NCBI GenBank assembly: GCA_021737645.1 | Contig: JAIPDO010000007.1 | Location: forward strand, 1 to 64,000 | Origin: Desulfarculaceae bacterium | GTDB lineage: Bacteria; Desulfobacterota; Desulfarculia; Desulfarculales; Desulfarculaceae | DNA length: 64,000 nt | Reading direction: 5' to 3' | In this document: positions 50,523 to 59,953 of the stretch, piece by piece | Numbering within the stretch: the first letter of the stretch is position 1 | Layout of the letters: each line of letters begins with the position of its first letter | Made by a program: the position numbers and the translations under genes | Notes under the pieces: generated by a model | Seen by the model: the letters and a program-made list of their open reading frames with translations, nothing else | Told to the model about the DNA's origin: nothing | Database searches by the model: none

Positions 50523-52652
50523 ATGAACACGCAATACCAGACGGTCAAGGTGGAGCTTATTGACGGGGTGGCCATTTTGCAGATGGACAATCCCCCGGTC
50601 AACCAGATGTCCGAGCACTTCATACTGGAGTTGAAGCAGGCCACCCTGGAAACGGTGGAAGACCCCGAGGTAAAGGTGATCATCCTCACCGGCACGGGCA
50701 AAAATTTCGTGGCCGGGGCCGACGTCACCCAACTTCTCACCGTAAATGAGAAGGCCCCTTTCGTTGCCAAGCTCATGGATGTGCACAGCTGGTTGAACGC
50801 CCTGGAAGCCTCGCCCAAGCCCATCATCGCGGCCATCAACGGCAACTGCCTGGGCGGGGGCATGGAAATCGCCCTGGCCTGCCACTACCGCATCGCCGCC
50901 CAGGGAGTGAGCCTGGGCCTGCCCGAGGTAAAGCTGGGCCTGTTGCCCGGCAGCGCGGGCACCCAGCGCATGCCCCGGATCGTCGGCCTGCCCGAAGCCC
51001 TGGACCTGATGCTCACCGGCAAGTTCATCAAGGCCCAAAAGGCTTGGTCCCTGGGCCTGGTGGACGAAGAAGTGCCTTTGGATCAGCTACGCCAGGCGGC
51101 GCTGACTGCCGCGGGCAAATTCCAAAAAGGCCTATTGAGCCACAAAAGCCGCAAAGCCAGCCGCCGCTTCGACCGCCTGCCCAGCGCCAGCGAGAAAACC
51201 AGCCTGATCAATTTCATAAAGGCCCAGACCGCGCCCAAGGCCAAGGGCTATATCGCCCCCTTCAAGATCATCGAGGCGGTGGAAAAGGGCCTGTCCACCG
51301 ATTTCGAGGCGGACATCGCCCGGGAAGCCGACCTGTTCGGCGACTGCCTGGTGTCCGACGTGGCCAAGAACCTCATCGGTATCTTCCTGAATGAGCGCTC
51401 CGCGGGGCGTTTGCCCCGCATCAAGGGCCTCACCCCGGCCAAGCCCAAAAAGGTGGGCATGCTGGGCGGCGGGGTCATGGGGTCGAGCATCGTGCACCTG
51501 CTGCTGTCCAGCGGCCTGGATGCGGTGCTGTGGGAGGTGAACGACCAGGCCCTGGCCAAGGCGGTTGAGGCCATCAAGAAGACCTTCGCCTACAAGATAA
51601 AGATAAAGAAGCTAAAACCGGCGCAGCTCGATGCCCTTATCGCCGAAAAGCTCACCACCACCACCGACCTGGCCGACATGGCCGAGGTGGACCTGGTGAT
51701 CGAGGCGGTTTTGGAAAACATGGAGGTGAAACAGGACATCTGGAAAAAGCTGGAGGGCATCTGCCGCCCAGATGTGATTTTCGCCACCAACACCTCGGCC
51801 CTGCCCATCACCGAGATGGCCACGGTGCTGGCTGACCCCGGCCGCATGATCGGTCTGCACTTCTTCAACCCGGCCGAGCGCATGCCATTGCTGGAGATCA
51901 TCTGCGCCGAGCAGACCTCGGACCAGACCTTGGCCACCAGCGTGGCCTTTGGCCGCACCATCAAGAAGGTGCCGGTGGTGGTAAACGACGGCCCCGGCTT
52001 CTACGTATCACGCCAGTTGGGCGGGCTCATGGGCGGCTCAGTGTTCCTCATGGCCGATGGCGTCAGCCCGGTGGATATCGAGGCGGCCCTCATGGACTAC
52101 GGCATGCCCATGGGGCCGGCCACCCTGTCGGACCTCACCGGCATCGACATCAACTACCACGTGAACCAGACCTTCGCCCGCCGCCTGGGCGACCGCTACA
52201 AGGTCCATCCGCTCACCGAGGCCATCTACGCCCTGGGAGATTACGGCCGCAAGACCGGGCGGGGCTACTTTGACTACAGCGGCCCCAAGCCGGTGCCCAA
52301 CCCCCGGGTGGCCCAGGTGCTGGCCGACTATCTCAAAGAGCATCAGGTGGCCCCCCGCGAGATGAGCAAGCAAGAGATCATCGACGTGATGCTGGCCAAC
52401 GGCATCAACGAGGCGGCCCTGATGATGCAAGAAGGCATCTGCGACCGTCCGGCGGACATGGATTTGGCCATGATCTACGGCACCGGCTTCCCGCCCTACC
52501 GGGGCGGCATCTTCCGCTACGCCGACAAGTGGGGATTGGACAAGGTGCTGGCCAAGCTCACCGAACTGGAAGCACGCTACGGGGCCCGCTTTGCCCCAGC
52601 CGAGCTTATCAAGAGCATGGCCGCCGAAGGCCGCACCTTCTATCAGGACTAA
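50523..52652 (+). CDS. FadB-like fusion: enoyl-CoA hydratase / 3-hydroxyacyl-CoA dehydrogenase
   Basis: A 709-residue bifunctional enzyme. The hydratase half has NFVAGADVTQL and both catalytic Glu residues in LGGGMEIALACHY and GLPEVKLGLLPG. The dehydrogenase half starts near residue 300 with KVGMLGGGVMGSSIVHLL and carries LHFFNPAERMPLLEII and GPGFYVSRQLG; in the last the usual Asn of the NR motif is Ser. It performs two consecutive beta-oxidation steps. ATG behind AGGGAGAGGG. First gene of a tight operon with an acyl-CoA dehydrogenase and a thiolase, together a full cycle. Confidence 0.93.
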   Translation: MNTQYQTVKVELIDGVAILQMDNPPVNQMSEHFILELKQATLETVEDPEVKVIILTGTGKNFVAGADVTQLLTVNEKAPFVAKLMDVHSWLNALEASPKPIIAAINGNCLGGGMEIALACHYRIAAQGVSLGLPEVKLGLLPGSAGTQRMPRIVGLPEALDLMLTGKFIKAQKAWSLGLVDEEVPLDQLRQAALTAAGKFQKGLLSHKSRKASRRFDRLPSASEKTSLINFIKAQTAPKAKGYIAPFKIIEAVEKGLSTDFEADIAREADLFGDCLVSDVAKNLIGIFLNERSAGRLPRIKGLTPAKPKKVGMLGGGVMGSSIVHLLLSSGLDAVLWEVNDQALAKAVEAIKKTFAYKIKIKKLKPAQLDALIAEKLTTTTDLADMAEVDLVIEAVLENMEVKQDIWKKLEGICRPDVIFATNTSALPITEMATVLADPGRMIGLHFFNPAERMPLLEIICAEQTSDQTLATSVAFGRTIKKVPVVVNDGPGFYVSRQLGGLMGGSVFLMADGVSPVDIEAALMDYGMPMGPATLSDLTGIDINYHVNQTFARRLGDRYKVHPLTEAIYALGDYGRKTGRGYFDYSGPKPVPNPRVAQVLADYLKEHQVAPREMSKQEIIDVMLANGINEAALMMQEGICDRPADMDLAMIYGTGFPPYRGGIFRYADKWGLDKVLAKLTELEARYGARFAPAELIKSMAAEGRTFYQD

Positions 52653-52664
52653 GGAAGGCGCCCC

Positions 52665-54467
52665 ATGGCCGATAGATTCGTTAGCCTGCGCAACCTGCGC
52701 TTTCTGCTCTACGAGGTCATGCAGGCCGAGCGGCTGGCCGCTTGGCCCCGCTTTGCCGAGTATGATCGCGAGAGCTTTGACATGATGCTGGACACAGCCC
52801 TACGCCTGTCCAGCGAACTGCTCTTTCCGGCCCTGCGGGATCTGGACCAGAACCCGCCCCGCTTCGAGGACGGCAAGGTGCAGGTGCGCCCGCTGGTGCG
52901 CGCCTTCCTGGCCCAGGCCGGGGAAGGCGGCTGGGTGGGCGCTCCCTTTGAGTATGAGCACGGCGGGCTTCAGCTTCCCACCATGATCAACACCTCCTGC
53001 CTGTACATGTTCAACGCGGCCAACTTCTCGGCCGCGGCCTACCTGGGCCTCACCACCGGCGCGGCCCATCTGATCCTGTCCTACGGCAGCGAGGAGCTCC
53101 AGGAAGCCTACGTGCCTCCCATGCTGGAGGGACGCTGGCAGGGCACCATGGCCCTCACCGAACCCCAGGCGGGCAGCTCCCTGACCGACGTGGCGGTGAG
53201 CGCCGAACCCACTGAACAGGGCCACTACCTCATCAGCGGCCAGAAGATATTCATCTCCGCCGGCGACCACGACGGGGCTGACAATGTGGTGCATCTCATG
53301 CTGGCGCGCATCAAGGGCGCGCCCGCCGGAATCAGGGGCATTTCCCTGTTCGTGGTGCCCAAACTGCGCCCCGAGGGTGGCGGCCTGGCCCCCAACGACC
53401 TGGCCACCGCAGGGTTGTTCCACAAGATGGGCTATAGAGGCTGTCCCATTGTGCAGTTGTCCATGGGCGAGGCGGGCGACTGCCGAGGTTGGCTGGTGGG
53501 CGAGCCCCACAAGGGACTGTCCTACATGTTCCAGATGATGAACGAGGCCCGTATCGGGGTGGGCAAGCAGGCCACAGCCGTGGCCTCGGCTGCCTACTAC
53601 GCCTCGCTGCAATACGCCAAGGAACGCCTGCAGGGCCGCCCGGTGGGCGACAAGGACCCCAACCAGCCTCCCGTGCCCCTGATCCGCCACGCGGACGTAA
53701 AACGCATGCTGTTGTTGCAGCGAGCGGTTGTGGAAGGCTCCCTGTCCTTGATCCTGCAAGCGGCTTGGTACGCCGACCTGTACACCCACGGCCCGGAGGA
53801 AAGTCGCGATGACGCGTTCCTCCTGCTAGAGCTCATAACCCCGGTGGTCAAGAGCTACCCCTCGGAGATGGGCATCCTTTCCACCAGCGCGGGCATGCAG
53901 ATTTTGGGCGGCTACGGTTACACCGACGAATTCCCCCTGGAGCAGCTCTACCGCGATATGCGCATCCACCCTATCCACGAGGGCACCACCGGCATCCAGG
54001 GCATGGATTTGCTGGGACGCAAGGCCATGATGAACCAGGGACGCGGCCTTGAGCTTTTCACCCAAGAGGTACGCGAAGACATCGCCGCCGCCGAGGGCTT
54101 GGAGGCCCTGGCGCCCCTAGCCCAGCGGCTGACCGAAGCCCTGGGCCAACTGCGCCAGGCCACCCAAGTCAAGACCGCCCTGGCCGCCAGGGGCGAAATC
54201 GAGAACTTCCTCTCCGACGCCACCCTGTACCTGGAACTGTTCGGGCTGGTGGCCGTTGCCTGGCAGTGGCTCAAGCAGGGCTTGGCCGCGGCCCGGGCCT
54301 TGGAGGGCTCGCCCAGCCAAACGGAGCAGGACTTCTACAACGGCAAACTGGCCACCATGCGCTACTTCTTCGCCTATGAGCTGCCCAAGTCCCACGGCCT
54401 GGCCCAGCGCCTGGGGGAAGACGATGGACTAACCGTCAGCCTGCAAGAGGAGCATTTCGCCGACTGA
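52665..54467 (+). CDS. Large acyl-CoA dehydrogenase
   Basis: A 600-residue ACAD of the same long class as the 39838-41658 protein: ALTEPQAGSSLTDVAVSAE, FISAGDHDGADN, and the catalytic Glu in PIHEGTTGIQGMDLLGRK, with about 130 residues C-terminal to it. It supplies the first oxidation step for the FadB-like protein, whose gene ends 12 nt upstream. Long-chain or ring-bearing acyl-CoA are likely substrates. ATG behind AAGGAAGG. Confidence 0.92.
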   Translation: MADRFVSLRNLRFLLYEVMQAERLAAWPRFAEYDRESFDMMLDTALRLSSELLFPALRDLDQNPPRFEDGKVQVRPLVRAFLAQAGEGGWVGAPFEYEHGGLQLPTMINTSCLYMFNAANFSAAAYLGLTTGAAHLILSYGSEELQEAYVPPMLEGRWQGTMALTEPQAGSSLTDVAVSAEPTEQGHYLISGQKIFISAGDHDGADNVVHLMLARIKGAPAGIRGISLFVVPKLRPEGGGLAPNDLATAGLFHKMGYRGCPIVQLSMGEAGDCRGWLVGEPHKGLSYMFQMMNEARIGVGKQATAVASAAYYASLQYAKERLQGRPVGDKDPNQPPVPLIRHADVKRMLLLQRAVVEGSLSLILQAAWYADLYTHGPEESRDDAFLLLELITPVVKSYPSEMGILSTSAGMQILGGYGYTDEFPLEQLYRDMRIHPIHEGTTGIQGMDLLGRKAMMNQGRGLELFTQEVREDIAAAEGLEALAPLAQRLTEALGQLRQATQVKTALAARGEIENFLSDATLYLELFGLVAVAWQWLKQGLAAARALEGSPSQTEQDFYNGKLATMRYFFAYELPKSHGLAQRLGEDDGLTVSLQEEHFAD

Positions 54468-54535
54468 GCAGGCGGAGCGGTCATAACTTGAAACCAAAGG
54501 GTGATCTCACCCCTGTCATGGCAAGGAGAATCCAA

Positions 54536-55738
54536 ATGCAAGAAGTAGTTATCGCCGGGTACCTACGCACGGCCCAATCCCGCTGCCGGCCCAACGACCC
54601 CGGCCGCGACTGGTTCCACGCCCTGAGGGCCGACGAACTTTTGGCCCTGGTGCTGCCCGAGCTTATCAAGCGCTCCGGGGTGGAGCCGGAAGAGGTTGAC
54701 GACTTTATCGTGGGCTCGGCCACCGGGGTGGGCGAACAGTGGACCTACGGCGGGCGCACTCCCATTTTCCTGGCCAATTTGCCCGAAACCATCGCCGCCA
54801 AATTCGTGGACCAGCAGTGCGGCTCGGCCATGGCTGGGGCGCACATCGGCTTCATGGAGATCGCCCAGGGATTCGCCGACGTGGTCATGGTGGGCGGCAT
54901 GGAGCACATGACCAGGGTGCCCATGGGCGGCACCACCACGGACAGGGGCCTGGCCGCGCCCAACCTTAACCTTTTCCTGGCCCCCGAGTACCGCCACTGG
55001 GACATGATGAGCGCCATGAACATGGGGCTCACGGCGGAAAAGCTCTTCGCCCAGTCCGGCTGCACCAAGCAAGAGATGGACGAGTGGGCGGTGCGCTCCC
55101 ATCATCGGGCGGCCCAGGCCCAGACCGACGGCTTCTTTGACGGCGAGATACTGCCCGTGGACGCGCCCCAGGCCGATGGCTCGGTGATGAGCGTGACAAC
55201 GGACCAGGCGGTGCGCGGCGATACCACCCTGGAAGGCCTGGCCTCCCTGAGGCCCGTTTTCAAAAAGGACGGCGTCATCACCGCCGGGGTCAGCTCACCG
55301 CTCAACGCCGCGGGCACGGGCATGATCCTCATGTCCAAGCAAAAGGCCCAAGCCAAGGGCATAAAACCCCTGGCCACCATCCGCTCCATCGGCTTCGCCG
55401 GGGTGGACCCCACCATCATGGGCCAAGGCCCGGTTCCCGCCAGCCTCAAGGCCCTGGAAAACCTGGGGATGAAGCCCAGCGACATAGACTATTGGGAGAT
55501 CAACGAAGCCTTTGCCATCGTGGCCCTAAACTGCATAAAGGAGTTGGGCCTTGACCCCGAGCGGGTCAACGTGATGGGCGGCGGTTTGGCCATCGGCCAC
55601 CCCCTGGGGGCCACCGGCAACCGGCTCATCGGCACCCTGGCCCGCATTTTGGAGAGCAAGGACGCCCGCTGGGGCTGCGCCAACGCCTGCGTGGGCGGCG
55701 GCCAGGGCGTGGCCACCATCATCGAGCGCGAAGCCTAG
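54536..55738 (+). CDS. Acetyl-CoA acyltransferase (thiolase, FadA type)
   Basis: About 400 residues. The nucleophilic Cys is in VDQQCGSAMAGAHIG, the GHP motif in GGGLAIGHPLGATGNRL, and the second Cys in CANACVGGGQGVA. This is the standard degradative thiolase fold, unlike the SCP2-type at 8377. ATG at 54536 behind AAGGAG; the track's 16 upstream codons are not needed. Third gene of the beta-oxidation operon, followed by a terminator. Confidence 0.94.
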   Translation: MQEVVIAGYLRTAQSRCRPNDPGRDWFHALRADELLALVLPELIKRSGVEPEEVDDFIVGSATGVGEQWTYGGRTPIFLANLPETIAAKFVDQQCGSAMAGAHIGFMEIAQGFADVVMVGGMEHMTRVPMGGTTTDRGLAAPNLNLFLAPEYRHWDMMSAMNMGLTAEKLFAQSGCTKQEMDEWAVRSHHRAAQAQTDGFFDGEILPVDAPQADGSVMSVTTDQAVRGDTTLEGLASLRPVFKKDGVITAGVSSPLNAAGTGMILMSKQKAQAKGIKPLATIRSIGFAGVDPTIMGQGPVPASLKALENLGMKPSDIDYWEINEAFAIVALNCIKELGLDPERVNVMGGGLAIGHPLGATGNRLIGTLARILESKDARWGCANACVGGGQGVATIIEREA

Positions 55739-55754
55739 ACTCAAACCACCAGCT

Positions 55755-55798
55755 AAAGGGCCCGCTCCGATTTTTTTTGCATCGGGGCGGGCCTTTTT
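55755..55798 (+). terminator. Rho-independent terminator after the thiolase gene
   Basis: AAAGGGCCCGCTCCGAT pairs with ATCGGGGCGGGCCTTT with one bulge and one wobble, ending in TTTTT. It closes the beta-oxidation operon. Confidence 0.85.
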
Positions 55799-55949
55799 CC
55801 GTTTTAGCTATTTGCCTCTCACGAAAACGGCATAATAATATGACTAGTGAGGCGCGATTCAGTTGGGGGGATGAGATGGGTGTAAAAAACGGCCCGACCG
55901 TTACGCTGGAACGGCAAAGTTTTTATCTGCGGGGACAAGGCATCGCATC

Positions 55950-56804
55950 ATGTTTGAACACAACTCATATAAAGGTGTGATCTTCGCGGGCGGCGGGTCG
56001 CGCTGTTTTTGGCAGGCTGGCTTTTGGCAAGCCACGGCCCCGGCCCTGAACCTGACTCCCGATGCGGTGGCGGCGGTGAGCGCCGGAGCCAGCACCGCCT
56101 GCCATCTCTTGTCTGGCGAAATCCAAGCGGCCATGGACTACTACCAGGCCGCCCATGCCCGCCGAGCCCAACACGACCCTCCCGGCCGCAATCCTTTTTG
56201 GCCCGACCCCACCGGCCTGGCCGTTTACCGGGGAGCCTTGGAGTCGGTGCTGGAGGGCGAGCCCTTCCGCCGCCTCAAGCAGGGCCCGGATCTGCGCATC
56301 TTCATGAGCCGCCCGCCGGACTGGGCCAAGTCGGGCCTGGGGGTGTGCTTGGGTTACCTGGGCTATGGCCTGGACAAGGGTATGGGAGATCCGGTGCACC
56401 ACCGCTTTGCCCGGCGCCTGGGCTTCCAGCCGGTGGTGGGCCATGCCTCCCAGTGCGCCACGGTAAAGGAGCTTACGGATTTGGTGGTGGCCTCTTCCTG
56501 CCTGCCGCCCATGGTGCCCTGGTGCCGTTGGAACGGCGGCAGAGTGGTCGACGGCGGTATTTTCGACAACGCCCCGCTGGATTTGCTGGGGCCCCGGGAA
56601 ATGCCGGCCCTGGTGCTGCTCACGAGGCGCTATGCGGCCCATGAGTTGCGAGGCCGCCCTGGAGTCACCTATGCCCAGCCCTCCAAGGACTTGGCCATAT
56701 CCAAATGGGAAAAGGCCAACCCGGATTTGGTGCGGGAAAGCTATGAGCAGGGCCTGCGCGACGGCGAGCTTTTCGCCCGGCGCGGCCCGGAGGCCCTTTA
56801 CTAA
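55950..56804 (+). CDS. Patatin-like phospholipase family protein
   Basis: A 284-residue serine hydrolase of the patatin fold. The oxyanion motif is GVIFAGGGSRCFWQAGF, the nucleophile elbow AVSAGAST, with Ala where the first Gly of GxSxG usually stands, and the catalytic Asp lies in VVDGGIFDNAPL. No signal peptide or membrane anchor is visible, so it acts in the cytoplasm, perhaps releasing fatty acids from lipids or acting on thioesters. It stands alone between a terminator and a convergent operon. Confidence 0.82.
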   Translation: MFEHNSYKGVIFAGGGSRCFWQAGFWQATAPALNLTPDAVAAVSAGASTACHLLSGEIQAAMDYYQAAHARRAQHDPPGRNPFWPDPTGLAVYRGALESVLEGEPFRRLKQGPDLRIFMSRPPDWAKSGLGVCLGYLGYGLDKGMGDPVHHRFARRLGFQPVVGHASQCATVKELTDLVVASSCLPPMVPWCRWNGGRVVDGGIFDNAPLDLLGPREMPALVLLTRRYAAHELRGRPGVTYAQPSKDLAISKWEKANPDLVRESYEQGLRDGELFARRGPEALY

Positions 56805-56815
56805 AGGCGCACCGC

Positions 56816-57577
56816 TCAGACTATGGTAGTACCGCCGTCGACCACGATGGTTTGGCCGGTAATATAATCCGCCGCCGTTGAGGCAAGGAAAAGCACCGGC
56901 CCGGCCACATCTCCGGCCTCGGCCAGGCGGCCCAAAGGAATGCGCTCGGTGATCAGGTCGTGTTTTTCGGGGTTGGACCAAAATGGCTTGGAAAAGCCGG
57001 TTTTGACCATGCTCGGAGCCACGGCGTTTACCTGCACGTTGTTCTTGGCCAACTCCGCTGCCAAAACCCTGGTCATCATCTCCACGCCCGCCTTGGCAAT
57101 GCCGTAAATACCCATGGGCGGGGCCGCCCTCCGCCCCGCGGTGGAAGAAACGTTGATAATCTTGCCGCAGTTTTGTCCACGCATGATGCCTGCCGCCGCC
57201 CGGGAGCAGAGAAAAGTTCCGGTGAGGTTGCTGTCCACGATCTTTTGCCACAAGCCCAGTTCCACGTCGGCCAGGCCAGGGGTCCGCAAATTCATCCCAA
57301 CGTTGTTTACCAGAATGTCCAGGCGGCCGTGGGCTTCCATGAGCGCCTGAAACAAGGCGGTCACCTCATTTTCCTTGGCGATATGGCAGGGTATGGCCAG
57401 GACCCCCTCTTGGCCCAGTTCCTCCACCGCCGCCTTTAGGCCTTCCGCTTTGCGGGCGCAGATGACCACCTTGGCCTTTTCCTCTTTAAGTTGCCGGGCC
57501 AGCTCCAAGCCGATACCCCGGCTAGCCCCGGTAATCAGGGCTACCTTGCCTTCCAACCCATAAGAAACCTTATCCAT
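56816..57577 (-). CDS. Short-chain dehydrogenase/reductase
   Basis: About 253 residues of the classical SDR family. The cofactor motif is VALITGASRGIGLELARQL, NNVGMN marks the NAG-like turn, and the catalytic Ser and YxxxK are in INVSSTAGRR and YGIAKAG. In the last motif the Tyr and Lys are spaced as expected. Substrates are typically 3-oxo- or 4-oxoacyl-CoA/ACP. The ATG at 57577 (MDKVSYGLEGK) has GGGGAGGA; the 91 extra codons of the track are noise. Last gene of the kinase/ACAD10-11 operon, where it could play the LvaD-like ketone reductase role. Confidence 0.88.
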   Translation of the reverse strand: MDKVSYGLEGKVALITGASRGIGLELARQLKEEKAKVVICARKAEGLKAAVEELGQEGVLAIPCHIAKENEVTALFQALMEAHGRLDILVNNVGMNLRTPGLADVELGLWQKIVDSNLTGTFLCSRAAAGIMRGQNCGKIINVSSTAGRRAAPPMGIYGIAKAGVEMMTRVLAAELAKNNVQVNAVAPSMVKTGFSKPFWSNPEKHDLITERIPLGRLAEAGDVAGPVLFLASTAADYITGQTIVVDGGTTIV

Positions 57578-57629
57578 GCCGGTCCTCCCCGCGCCGCCCC
57601 CAGGACGGCGCCTCGGCTCCAAAAGGCCG

Positions 57630-58508
57630 CTAATCCTCTTTCCGAGGCACCCGCTTGCCCTCGGGGGTGTAGTCGTAGAATCCCTTGCCCACCTTGCGGC
57701 CCAGGCGGCCCTGCTCCGCCATCTTTTCCACCAGATCGCAGCGGGCCACCAGGTCGGTCTCGCCCATGGACTGCAGGAAGCGGTCGATGAGCACGAAGGT
57801 GTCCAGGCCCGCGTTGTCCACCACCTCAAAGGGCCCGGCGGCCCAGCCATAGCCCAGGCGCATGCCTGCGTCCAGGTCTTCGGGGGTGGTTACCCCGGTG
57901 GCCACCAAATCCACCGCCTCGCGGAAAGCGGCGGCGAACACCCGGTTCATGACAAAGCCGGGGATGTCGCGCCCCACCCGTACCGGGTGCTTGCCCAGGG
58001 CGCGGATAAAGTCCATGCTCAGCTCGAAGACCTCGTCCGAGGTCTTATCCCCCTTGACCACCTCCACCAGGCCCATTAGGGGCACCGGCCCGAAAAAGTG
58101 CAAGCCCAGCACTCGCTGCGGGTGGCTGGTGGCCGCGGCCAAGCGGCTGATGGGTATGGAGGAGGTGTTGCTGGCCAGGGGGGTGCCGGGCTTGGCCAGG
58201 CGGTCCAGCTCGGCGAACAGCTCCAGCTTCAGGGACTCGATCTCCAAGGCGGCCTCGAGCACCCAATCGGCGCTCGTCGCGCTCTCCAGGCTGTCCACGG
58301 GAGTCACCCTAGCCAGCACCGCGCCGGGGTCGTCGCTGAGCAGGCCCTTGGAGGCCAGCTTGCCCACCGAGGTCTTCATGCCTTCCATGGCCCTGTCCAG
58401 GGCCTGGGGTTTCACGTCCATCAAGCTGACTTGGTGGCCCGCCTGGGCGCACACCTGAGCGATGCCCGCCCCCATGAACCCGGCTCCCACAACCAATACG
58501 CGTTGCAT
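57630..58508 (-). CDS. 3-hydroxyacyl-CoA dehydrogenase with altered active-site motif
   Basis: About 292 residues with VLVVGAGFMGAGIAQVCAQ and the usual Ser in SNTSSIPIS. The catalytic His137 is present, but the following motif is LHFFGPVPLMG, with Gly140 where nearly all family members have Asn. The later Asn in GFVMNRVF is kept. The change should alter substrate positioning; it is seen in some crystallin-like or 3-hydroxyadipyl relatives. ATG behind GGGAG, 26 nt after the DUF362 gene. Confidence 0.88.
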   Translation of the reverse strand: MQRVLVVGAGFMGAGIAQVCAQAGHQVSLMDVKPQALDRAMEGMKTSVGKLASKGLLSDDPGAVLARVTPVDSLESATSADWVLEAALEIESLKLELFAELDRLAKPGTPLASNTSSIPISRLAAATSHPQRVLGLHFFGPVPLMGLVEVVKGDKTSDEVFELSMDFIRALGKHPVRVGRDIPGFVMNRVFAAAFREAVDLVATGVTTPEDLDAGMRLGYGWAAGPFEVVDNAGLDTFVLIDRFLQSMGETDLVARCDLVEKMAEQGRLGRKVGKGFYDYTPEGKRVPRKED

Positions 58509-58534
58509 GTTCTCAACTCCCGCGATAGATGAAC

Positions 58535-59857
58535 TCACTCGATGGTGAACAGGCCCTGGTCGTATTCCGGCTTGTCCTTATAGCGTTTCATGAACATGCC
58601 GGGCATACGGTCCAGGCTGGCGAAAAACTGATCATCGGCCATTATGCCCGCCTGGTGCAAGGCTTTGATGATCTGCTCGGGCTTGGGCGGGCACCCCTTG
58701 ACCGCGATCATCTCCTTGATGTCCGGGTTGTCCTTGTGGGCCTGATACATGCACTTGCCCAGGAGGATGGTCTTGTTGGCTCCGGGCCGGGGCTGCATTT
58801 TCTTGCCGGTCAAGACCTCCACCTCGTCCCATGGCTCGCCGTTCCAGGTCATGGCAATGGCCGAGAGCACCGCGCCGTTGATGCCCGAGCAATAGGTGCA
58901 CAGGCTGGTGTCGTACTTGTAGTAGGAGATTCCAGAGATGCCACGCTTGGCCATGGGTGCGGGCAGGCAACCGTCTTCGGTGTAGGGAAAAGCCCAAGCG
59001 TGAAACTTGGCATGGTCCTTTACCGCCTCGCCGACCACTTCCACCGAATCCAGCTCCAGGGAGCGCCCCCGGTTGCGGGCGGCGTGGGCCAGGTGGGGCA
59101 CGCTCTGGGGTGGGTGGCCCAAAAGGTTGCATCCCACTATGTCCGCGGCCAGCACATCCCAGGAAGCGGCCAGCAGGTCGCGGCGGTGGATCACCCCGTC
59201 AAAGGCCGGGCCGTACTCCGAGGTGAAGGTGCCGTCGATGATGGTGAGTAGAGGGGGCATGGGGTCGGCCAGGCGGGAGACGTAGAAGTTGAGGTCCTTG
59301 TCCGGGTCCGCGTTGTGGCAGCGCTTGCGCGAGTTCACGTCAATCATGCCCTTGAGGTTCTTGATGCCCAGGCTGACCATGGTCTGGGCGTGGGTCTTCA
59401 TCACCGGCAGGTCGATGACGAAATCACTGGCCAATATGTCCTGGTTGAAATTGAGAACCACCCCGTCGCCCAGGTCCACTTCCTTAAAGGGACGCTGGAA
59501 GGTGTCCACCAGCTTGACCCCGTAACGGTCCCTTAGCTTGGTGTAGCCCAGGCTCTCATAGGCGTGAGCCGAGGTCTCGGTGTCGTTGGCGCGGCCCAGA
59601 ACCATGCCCTCGCCGATGGTGATGTCGCTGACTCCGTGCTCACGCAACAGGGTCACCACGTCGTTCATCAGGCGGCTGGTGGTTATCACCCCCCATTTGG
59701 GGAAATTCACCGCCTTGGTCCAAAAGACGATGTTGGGTTTTATGAAAACCTTGGCGCTTGCCGGGATGCGCTCCAGGCCGCCGCACAGCTCCACCGCCCG
59801 GCGCACCGGCTCCAAGGGCTTATCGTAACGCACCAGGGATACCAGAGGCTTGTCCAT
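58535..59857 (-). CDS. DUF362 domain protein
   Basis: A 440-residue protein of the DUF362 family, whose function is unknown. The conserved core includes VFIKPNIVF, the DFVIDLPVMKTHAQTMVSLGIKNLKGM stretch and IIDGTFTSEYGP. There are cysteines in SLCTYCSG, GKCMYQ and KGCPPKP, which could hold an Fe-S cluster, but no classical ferredoxin domain follows. No signal peptide. It lies between the APH-like kinase and the 3-hydroxyacyl-CoA dehydrogenase in the same operon, which ties it to CoA-ester metabolism. ATG behind AAGGAG. Confidence 0.82.
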   Translation of the reverse strand: MDKPLVSLVRYDKPLEPVRRAVELCGGLERIPASAKVFIKPNIVFWTKAVNFPKWGVITTSRLMNDVVTLLREHGVSDITIGEGMVLGRANDTETSAHAYESLGYTKLRDRYGVKLVDTFQRPFKEVDLGDGVVLNFNQDILASDFVIDLPVMKTHAQTMVSLGIKNLKGMIDVNSRKRCHNADPDKDLNFYVSRLADPMPPLLTIIDGTFTSEYGPAFDGVIHRRDLLAASWDVLAADIVGCNLLGHPPQSVPHLAHAARNRGRSLELDSVEVVGEAVKDHAKFHAWAFPYTEDGCLPAPMAKRGISGISYYKYDTSLCTYCSGINGAVLSAIAMTWNGEPWDEVEVLTGKKMQPRPGANKTILLGKCMYQAHKDNPDIKEMIAVKGCPPKPEQIIKALHQAGIMADDQFFASLDRMPGMFMKRYKDKPEYDQGLFTIE

Positions 59858-59953
59858 GCTTTTCTCCTTGCCGGCATGCGCCCGCCTTCTGCGCGGGCCT
59901 TATTTCATTGGATCAGCGATCGGCCTTAATCAAAACCCACATGAGGCGCCATT

